Shown in pieces: positions 33,553 through 38,724 of a stretch of 38,724 nucleotides of DNA. Numbering within the stretch: the first letter of the stretch is position 1; each line of letters begins with the position of its first letter. A model generated the notes under the pieces. The model saw nothing but the letters and a program-made list of their open reading frames with translations, searched no databases and was not told where the DNA came from. The stretch spans positions 1 through 38,724 of the forward strand of contig JAJYIG010000005.1 of the NCBI GenBank assembly GCA_021790215.1, read 5' to 3'. Origin of the DNA: a bacterium. GTDB lineage: Bacteria; Patescibacteriota; Microgenomatia; UBA8517. Both the position numbers and the translations under genes were made by a program.

Positions 33553-34463
33553 CCAAATTATCACAAAGCAAAAATCTTCGCCTATCAGTGGTTTTGGCAA
33601 CAAGAAATGAGGAGGCAAACATTGGGAGATGCTTGGAGTCTGTTAAAAAGATAGCTAGTGAGATGATTGTTGTTGATGAGTATTCAACCGATAAAACTAC
33701 TGAAATTGCCAAAAGGTTGGGTGCAAAAGTGTACCTGGAACCTCATCATGACATTTTTCATATCACGAAACAAAAAGCATTGGATAGTGCAAAAGGAGAA
33801 TGGATACTCCAACTTGATGCGGATGAAGTTGTAACCCCGGAGTTAGCAGATCAGATAGAATTAGTAATTAGTAATTCGAGATTAGTAATTCCACCGGAGA
33901 AATTAAGATTATTTAGAAAACATCAGGAGCTGATAGAAAAAAGAGATGGCAACATAGGAAAAGCTGGCGGCCCGATTGTAGGTTATTTTATTCCCCGGAG
34001 AAATATGTTTTTGGGCAAACCCTTAATCCATGCCGGAGTTTATCCGGATGGCGTTATCCGTCTGGTTAAAAAAGGCTTCGCACGTTTTCCTCAAAAATCT
34101 GTTCATGAACAAATTAGTTTGGATGGCGAAGTCGGCTGGCTTTCGGGAGATCTACTTCATTACGATTCTCCAACCCTGAAACGTTATCTGGCCCGACTCA
34201 ATCGTTATACCGATCTCATTGCAAAAGAATACAGTGAACAAAAAGTTCCAAAAAATATATTTTCATTTTTTAGTTATGTGATTATTAGGCCTAAACTTAC
34301 ATTCTTAAGTTTATATTTCCGACACAAAGGATTTCTGGATGGGGTTCCGGGATTTTTGTGGTCATTTTTTTCTGCCTCCAGATTTCCTCTTAGCTATTTT
34401 AAATATCTAAGTAAATATAAAATTCTGTCGGAAGAAAAATCAAACGATTCGAAGAATCACTAA
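33549..34463 (+). CDS. GT2 glycosyltransferase, WaaE/LpcC-like
   Basis: This 304-residue cytoplasmic enzyme has LSVVLATRNEE (12-22), VVDEYSTDKT (41-50), the DADE metal site (90-93), VGYFIPRRNMFLGKPL and GVYPDGVIRLVKKG followed by VHEQISLDG and HYDSPTLKRYLARLNRYT. It is the most canonical of the three WaaE-like paralogues in the window. Between residues 100 and 140 it has a loop longer than in the 1480 and 3313 products, part of which (about 104-115, ELVISNSRLVIP) is coded by a short AT-rich repeat. It is coupled to the PMT array by ATGA and ends 28 nt before a GT4 gene. The sugar is unknown. Confidence 0.85.
   Translation: MTKLSQSKNLRLSVVLATRNEEANIGRCLESVKKIASEMIVVDEYSTDKTTEIAKRLGAKVYLEPHHDIFHITKQKALDSAKGEWILQLDADEVVTPELADQIELVISNSRLVIPPEKLRLFRKHQELIEKRDGNIGKAGGPIVGYFIPRRNMFLGKPLIHAGVYPDGVIRLVKKGFARFPQKSVHEQISLDGEVGWLSGDLLHYDSPTLKRYLARLNRYTDLIAKEYSEQKVPKNIFSFFSYVIIRPKLTFLSLYFRHKGFLDGVPGFLWSFFSASRFPLSYFKYLSKYKILSEEKSNDSKNH
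33859..33892 (+). repeat. In-frame AT-rich repeat inside the GT2 gene
   Basis: The stretch contains three copies of TAGTAATT within 34 bases, the last two ending TAGTAATTC. It reads ELVISNSRLVIP in the GT2 frame. The 1480 and 3313 paralogues have no counterpart here. Confidence 0.55.
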
Positions 34464-34491
34464 TGATGAATTTTATATGTGATGTAATGCC

Positions 34492-35490
34492 ATGAAAATC
34501 GCAATTGACGCGGGACCTTTAAAAAGTGGAGACTCTATTAGGGGAATTGGGGTATATGCCAGAGAGCTCCTAGCTGCAACAAAACTAGAAGGAGTAGATA
34601 TATCGAAATCGGATTTGAGTAAATATGATGTAGTTCATTTTACTCGCTTTAATCCTTTTCAAATTTCTATTCCTTTATCAAAACCTAAAAAAACCAAATT
34701 CGTTCTGACCATTTATGATCTAATCCCTCTTATCTACCCCAAACATTATCCACCTGGAGTAAAAGGCTGGGTTAAGTGGCAAATCAATAAATATCTGATT
34801 AGAAAAAACGTCGATGTAATAATTACAATTTCTGAGACTTCAAAGAAAGACATCTGTAGATTTATAGGGATTAGTCCCAAAAAGGTTCGTGTGATTTATC
34901 TTGCCCCCCGTTCCATTTTCAAAAAAATGGATCTTGGTTCTTGGGGTCTGGAGATTGTGAAACGCTATGATCTACCAAAACACTTCGCTTTATATGTTGG
35001 GGACGTTAATTACAACAAAAACATTCCGAATTTAATTAGAGCCTGCAAAATTGCAAAAATACCGCTTGTTATTGCCGGAAAGCAAGCGGTTGAAATTGGA
35101 AGAATAGATTTGGATCATCCGGAATTGAAGCATTTGAAAGGCGTTGATTGGTCGGGTGTGATTCGTTTGGGTTTTATCCCGGATGAGGACCTTGTAAAGA
35201 TTTATAATTTAGCAAGCGTTTATGTTCAACCCTCTTTTTATGAAGGCTTTGGGCTGCCTGCACTGGAGGCAATGGCTTGCAGAACTCCGGTTGCATGCGC
35301 TAAAACTCAGGCTCTGGCTGAAATCCTAGGAAATGGATTGGATTATTTTGATCCAAAAGAACCCGAAGATATGGCTAAAAATATTTTATTGCCAAACAAA
35401 AAAATAAAACTACCGCGTGTTTATTCTTGGGCAAAAACAGGTAAAGAGACGGTCAGTATTTATAACTCTTTGTTTGGCCTGGAGGATTGA
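34492..35490 (+). CDS. GT4 glycosyltransferase (mannosyltransferase-like)
   Basis: This 332-residue GT-B enzyme has MKIAIDAGPLKSGDSIRGIG with GVYARELL (N-terminal acceptor domain), LTIYDLIPLIYPKHYP, ITISETSKKDI, ALYVGDVNYNKNIPNLIRA at the domain boundary, and PSFYEGFGLPALEAMACRTP with the donor-binding E-x7-E motif. This pattern is shared with bacterial GT4 mannosyl- or rhamnosyltransferases acting on lipid-linked glycans in the cytoplasm. A 28-nt gap separates it from the preceding GT2 and no SD is obvious. One base separates its stop from the next start, whose SD lies inside the last codons of this gene. Confidence 0.86.
   Translation: MKIAIDAGPLKSGDSIRGIGVYARELLAATKLEGVDISKSDLSKYDVVHFTRFNPFQISIPLSKPKKTKFVLTIYDLIPLIYPKHYPPGVKGWVKWQINKYLIRKNVDVIITISETSKKDICRFIGISPKKVRVIYLAPRSIFKKMDLGSWGLEIVKRYDLPKHFALYVGDVNYNKNIPNLIRACKIAKIPLVIAGKQAVEIGRIDLDHPELKHLKGVDWSGVIRLGFIPDEDLVKIYNLASVYVQPSFYEGFGLPALEAMACRTPVACAKTQALAEILGNGLDYFDPKEPEDMAKNILLPNKKIKLPRVYSWAKTGKETVSIYNSLFGLED
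35481..35485 (+). promoter_or_regulatory. Shine-Dalgarno fixing the start of the PIG-V-like gene
   Basis: GGAGG lies 6 nt before ATG 35492, inside the last codons of the GT4 gene. It supports this ATG over the ORF-track start at 35417, which would overlap the GT4 gene by 74 bases. Confidence 0.7.
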
Positions 35491-35491
35491 C

Positions 35492-36685
35492 ATGAATAAG
35501 GGTGGCGACAGGAATTCGCAAAAAATATTACCATTATATTTAGTATGGAGAGCTGCTTTGTTCGCGATAGCACTTGTCTCCATTTTTGTTATCTCTAAAT
35601 ATGGCGGCAGGTTTCCTTATGTTGATAGAGTTTTGCAGATAACTCACTTGCCTGAGTGGATTTGGGGCTTTGGAGGATTTGATGGAGTTCATTATCTGAG
35701 AATTGCCCAGAATGGATACAATGCGGCATATACTCCGGCGTTTTTCCCAGTTTTTCCACTTCTGGTAAGACTCTTTACCAACTTTATCCCCAAAAATCCC
35801 ATTCTAGATTTATCACTTTACGTTGATCCGGCCTACTTCTACACCGGTCTTATTCTTTCCAATGCTTTTTTTTTGATAGCTCTATATCTTATCTACAAAC
35901 TCTTTAGACTTGATTACGACCAAAAAGTTTCTTGGTTTTCACTTATTTTTCTGCTTCTATTCCCAACATCATTTTATTTAGGATCAATTTATACAGAGCC
36001 TCTATTCTTACTTTTGTCTGCTCTGGTTTTATATGAAAGCAGGAAAAGAAATTTCCTGCTGGCGGGAATTTTTTGTGGTATCGCATCGGCAACAAGAATT
36101 ATTGGAGTTCTATTGGCACCCGTAATATTGATTGAACTTTTTTTGGCAATCAAAAATGGGAATATATTTCTAAAAAGTAAACAGTTTATATTTTCGGTAA
36201 TTGGTTTAGGCCTTTCGGTAGCAGGTATGGCTTCTTATATGTTTTATCTTTGGAGAAATTTTAAAGATCCACTTTATTTTATTTCGACCCAACCGTTTTT
36301 TGGGGCGGAAAGATCATCGACAATTATTCTTTTACCACAGGTGATTTATCGCTATATAAGAATTTTCATGAGTACTCCTATATATTCTTTACAATTTTTA
36401 AATTCTGCTTTGGAATTTGTCATGGCTTTGGTTCCATTAATATTATTGATTATTTATTTCAAAAAGATACGCTTTAGTTATTGGGTTTTTATGCTTCTGG
36501 CTTTGATAGTGCCTACACTGTCTGGTTCATTTTCTTCAATGCCAAGGTATGACCTGGTTGCATTTCCGCTTCTTCCTGTTATCGTCGTAAAATTGGGGAA
36601 ATATAGCAGGTTGGTAATGACTTTATCAGCGATTTTAGGTATCATACTGCTAAGTCTTTTTATCAGAGGCTACTGGGTGGCGTAA
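35492..36685 (+). CDS. PIG-V/Gpi18-like mannosyltransferase (GT-C)
   Basis: This polytopic protein of 397 residues has a first helix at about 15-34 and an exported loop with GFGGFDGVHYLRIAQNGYNA, followed by AFFPVFPLLVRL. The FDGxHYLxIAxxGY and FFPxFPLL pair is diagnostic of the PIG-V/COG5542 family, whose eukaryotic member adds the second mannose of the GPI anchor from dolichyl-phosphate mannose. IYTEPLFLLLSALVLYESRKR and ASATRIIGVLLAP follow as in homologues. The bacterial role is probably polyprenyl-phosphate-mannose-dependent glycosylation outside the cell. The Dol-P-Man-synthase-like GT2 two genes on (37695) is a plausible donor source. The track start adds 25 residues read from the GT4 gene and was dropped. 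Confidence 0.85.
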   Translation: MNKGGDRNSQKILPLYLVWRAALFAIALVSIFVISKYGGRFPYVDRVLQITHLPEWIWGFGGFDGVHYLRIAQNGYNAAYTPAFFPVFPLLVRLFTNFIPKNPILDLSLYVDPAYFYTGLILSNAFFLIALYLIYKLFRLDYDQKVSWFSLIFLLLFPTSFYLGSIYTEPLFLLLSALVLYESRKRNFLLAGIFCGIASATRIIGVLLAPVILIELFLAIKNGNIFLKSKQFIFSVIGLGLSVAGMASYMFYLWRNFKDPLYFISTQPFFGAERSSTIILLPQVIYRYIRIFMSTPIYSLQFLNSALEFVMALVPLILLIIYFKKIRFSYWVFMLLALIVPTLSGSFSSMPRYDLVAFPLLPVIVVKLGKYSRLVMTLSAILGIILLSLFIRGYWVA

Positions 36686-36690
36686 AGTGA

Positions 36691-37692
<1,002 letters not shown>

Positions 37693-37694
37693 GT

Positions 37695-38363
37695 ATGCAT
37701 ATATTTATAGTTATTCCTCTTTTTAATGAAGAGAAACATACCTCCCAGGTTATCAAGAGCATTGCAAGGTATAAACTTCCAATCGTCGTCGTTGATGATG
37801 GGAGTGTGGACGAGTCAAGATTAAAGATTGAGGATTTAAGATTGAAGAATGTCACTGTTCTTGAACACAAAGTCAATCTCGGTAAGGGAGCGGCAATGAA
37901 GACCGGGGCTGATTATGCTTTTGGCAGAGGAGCTGACGCCGTGATTTTTATGGACTCTGATGGTCAGCATCTGGCTTCGGACTTGCCAAGGTTTATTCAA
38001 GTTTTGAAATCCGGAAGTGCAGATGTGGTTTTTGGTTCAAGAAATTTGAGTTACGGCGTCCCATTTGTCAGATATATTGGCAACAAGGTTGCTTCTGTTA
38101 TTGCTGCGACATTTTTCGATGTATATGTTTCGGATGCAATTTGCGGTTTTAGGGCTTTGACGAAAAAGGCGTACAAAAAAGTGAGATGGGATTCCAGGGG
38201 ATATGGAGTTGAGATCGAGATGATAGCAAGAGTAGGGAAGAATAAGGTTAGTCATGTAGAGGTACCTGTTGAAACCATTTATCACGATAAAGTTAAAGGA
38301 GTTACAGTTATTGATGCTTTTGGAGTCTTATTCGAAGTTATAAAATGGAGAATCACGTTGTAA
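37695..38363 (+). CDS. GT2 polyprenyl-phosphate sugar synthase (DPM1-like)
   Basis: This 222-residue GT2 enzyme has FIVIPLFNEE (4-13), VVDDGS (32-37), HKVNLGKGAAMKTG (58-71), MDSDGQH (86-92), a FGSRNL block and DAICGFRALTKKAY. This is the dolichyl-phosphate-mannose or -glucose synthase pattern, making polyprenyl-phosphate sugar on the cytoplasmic face. No C-terminal membrane domain is present; the DUF2304 protein encoded next may anchor it, as such pairs are common. Residues 42-52 (RLKIEDLRLKN) replace the usual short helix and are coded by a repeat. The start is 2 nt after the previous stop, with no clear SD. Confidence 0.85.
   Translation: MHIFIVIPLFNEEKHTSQVIKSIARYKLPIVVVDDGSVDESRLKIEDLRLKNVTVLEHKVNLGKGAAMKTGADYAFGRGADAVIFMDSDGQHLASDLPRFIQVLKSGSADVVFGSRNLSYGVPFVRYIGNKVASVIAATFFDVYVSDAICGFRALTKKAYKKVRWDSRGYGVEIEMIARVGKNKVSHVEVPVETIYHDKVKGVTVIDAFGVLFEVIKWRITL
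37817..37850 (+). repeat. In-frame AAGATT repeat inside the GT2 gene
   Basis: AAGATT occurs three times in 34 bases (AAGATTAAAGATTGAGG then TTTAAGATTGAAGAAT). It codes residues 42-52, between the DDGS motif and the LEHKVNLGKG loop. Confidence 0.6.
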
Positions 38364-38365
38364 TT

Positions 38366-38397
38366 TTCCATTTTCATTTTTGCAATGTAAAATGGAA
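38366..38397 (+). promoter_or_regulatory. Hairpin overlapping a -10 element before the DUF2304 gene
   Basis: TTCCATTTT (38366-38374) and AAAATGGAA (38389-38397) form a perfect 9-bp stem. CATT/AATG extends it by 4 bp past one bulged T, leaving the 5-nt loop TTTGC. No T-run follows, so it is not a standard terminator. The 3' arm contains TGTAAAAT with discriminator GGAAGC, matching the NNAAGN discriminators of the promoters at 1465, 8663 and 10209. Transcription would then start about 7 nt before ATG 38407. Confidence 0.5.
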
Positions 38398-38406
38398 GCT
38401 GACTTT

Positions 38407-38724
38407 ATGATAATCGGAATTCAAATCGTTGCGATTCTTTTTGCTTTCAGCATGATTTATCTTGCGGTTCTTGCTTATAAAAGAAGAGAACTTGGCAAGG
38501 GAGAAATTGTTTCTTGGGTAGTTCTTTGGACCACTGCTGTCATAATAGTGGTATTTCCTGAGCTTCTTAGGCCTTTTGCTAAAACAATTTTAGTTACCAG
38601 AGTCTTTGATTTAATGACCATTGGCGGATTCATTTTGGTTATCACAATGGTCGGAAGTGCATATTTAAGAACTAAGAGAAACGAAAAGAAATTGGAAGAA
38701 TTGGTTCGCCATGAGGCACTAAAA
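38407..38724 (+). CDS. DUF2304 membrane protein, 3' end beyond the window
   Basis: The frame from ATG 38407 stays open for 106 codons to the window edge. It begins MIIGIQIVAILFAFSMIYLA, a membrane helix, then KRRELGKGEIVSWVVLWTTA with a second helix, FPELLRPFAKTILVTRVFDL and a third helix, and a charged KRNEKKLEELVRHEALK coiled segment. The layout and the WxxLW and FPE positions match DUF2304, small three-helix proteins usually encoded beside DPM/DPG-type GT2 enzymes and thought to anchor or assist them. ATG 38392 is in frame upstream but overlaps the putative -10 hexamer. The ORF track misses this gene because no stop is reached. Confidence 0.78.
   Translation, partial: MIIGIQIVAILFAFSMIYLAVLAYKRRELGKGEIVSWVVLWTTAVIIVVFPELLRPFAKTILVTRVFDLMTIGGFILVITMVGSAYLRTKRNEKKLEELVRHEALK

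Noticed and set aside
34446-34458. GATTC-GAA-GAATC hairpin as a terminator
   Set aside because: The stem is only 5 bp, lies mostly within the end of the GT2 coding sequence, and no T-run follows.
35417-35491. Upstream start of the PIG-V-like gene
   Set aside because: It would overlap the GT4 gene in another frame and lacks an SD; ATG 35492 has GGAGG at good spacing.

Overview
The window is AT-rich bacterial DNA with every recognisable gene on the + strand. Many genes overlap as ATGA or TAATG, so they form long translationally coupled operons. TGA acts as a stop in most of these overlaps, so the standard bacterial code (table 11) applies. Gene content (very many polytopic GT-C enzymes, WaaE-like and rhamnosyl-type GT2 enzymes, a DUF4342 remnant, a GT2-DUF2304 pair), bacterial extended -10 promoters placed directly before start codons, and short AT-rich repeats that run into coding sequence all suggest a Patescibacteria/CPR genome, most likely a Microgenomates-type lineage. 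The lineage is an inference from gene style; no marker gene is present.

Layout. 1-7171: the tail of a membrane glycosyltransferase, a polyprenyl-phosphate sugar synthase-like GT2, a broken DUF4342 gene, a run of cytoplasmic GT2/GT4 enzymes, and a second decayed gene fragment. 7168-13405: two GT39/PMT-like enzymes, a Wzx-type flippase and the first of three GDG-WH membrane proteins. 13434-20872: two PTPS-related membrane proteins with a YfhO-like C-terminal domain, then two more GDG-WH proteins. 20873-33552: eight consecutive GT39/PMT-like paralogues, one degenerate (24391-25530) and one carrying two frameshifts (27168-28732). 33549-38724: a WaaE-like GT2, a GT4, a PIG-V-like mannosyltransferase, a GDP-L-fucose synthase-like reductase, a Dol-P-Man-synthase-like GT2 and the start of a DUF2304 gene.

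How it may work (inference). GT2 enzymes at both ends would load sugars onto polyprenyl phosphate. Soluble GT2/GT4 enzymes would build a lipid-linked glycan on the inner face, the flippase would export it, and the GT-C enzymes would decorate it, or surface proteins, outside using polyprenyl-phosphate sugars. I count 17 GT-C-like membrane genes or fragments and 10 soluble GTs in under 39 kb. This looks like a surface-glycan diversification locus with paralogues at several stages of divergence and decay. I saw no rRNA, tRNA, CRISPR array, transposase or phage gene. No stretch over 300 bases lacks a gene or gene remnant.
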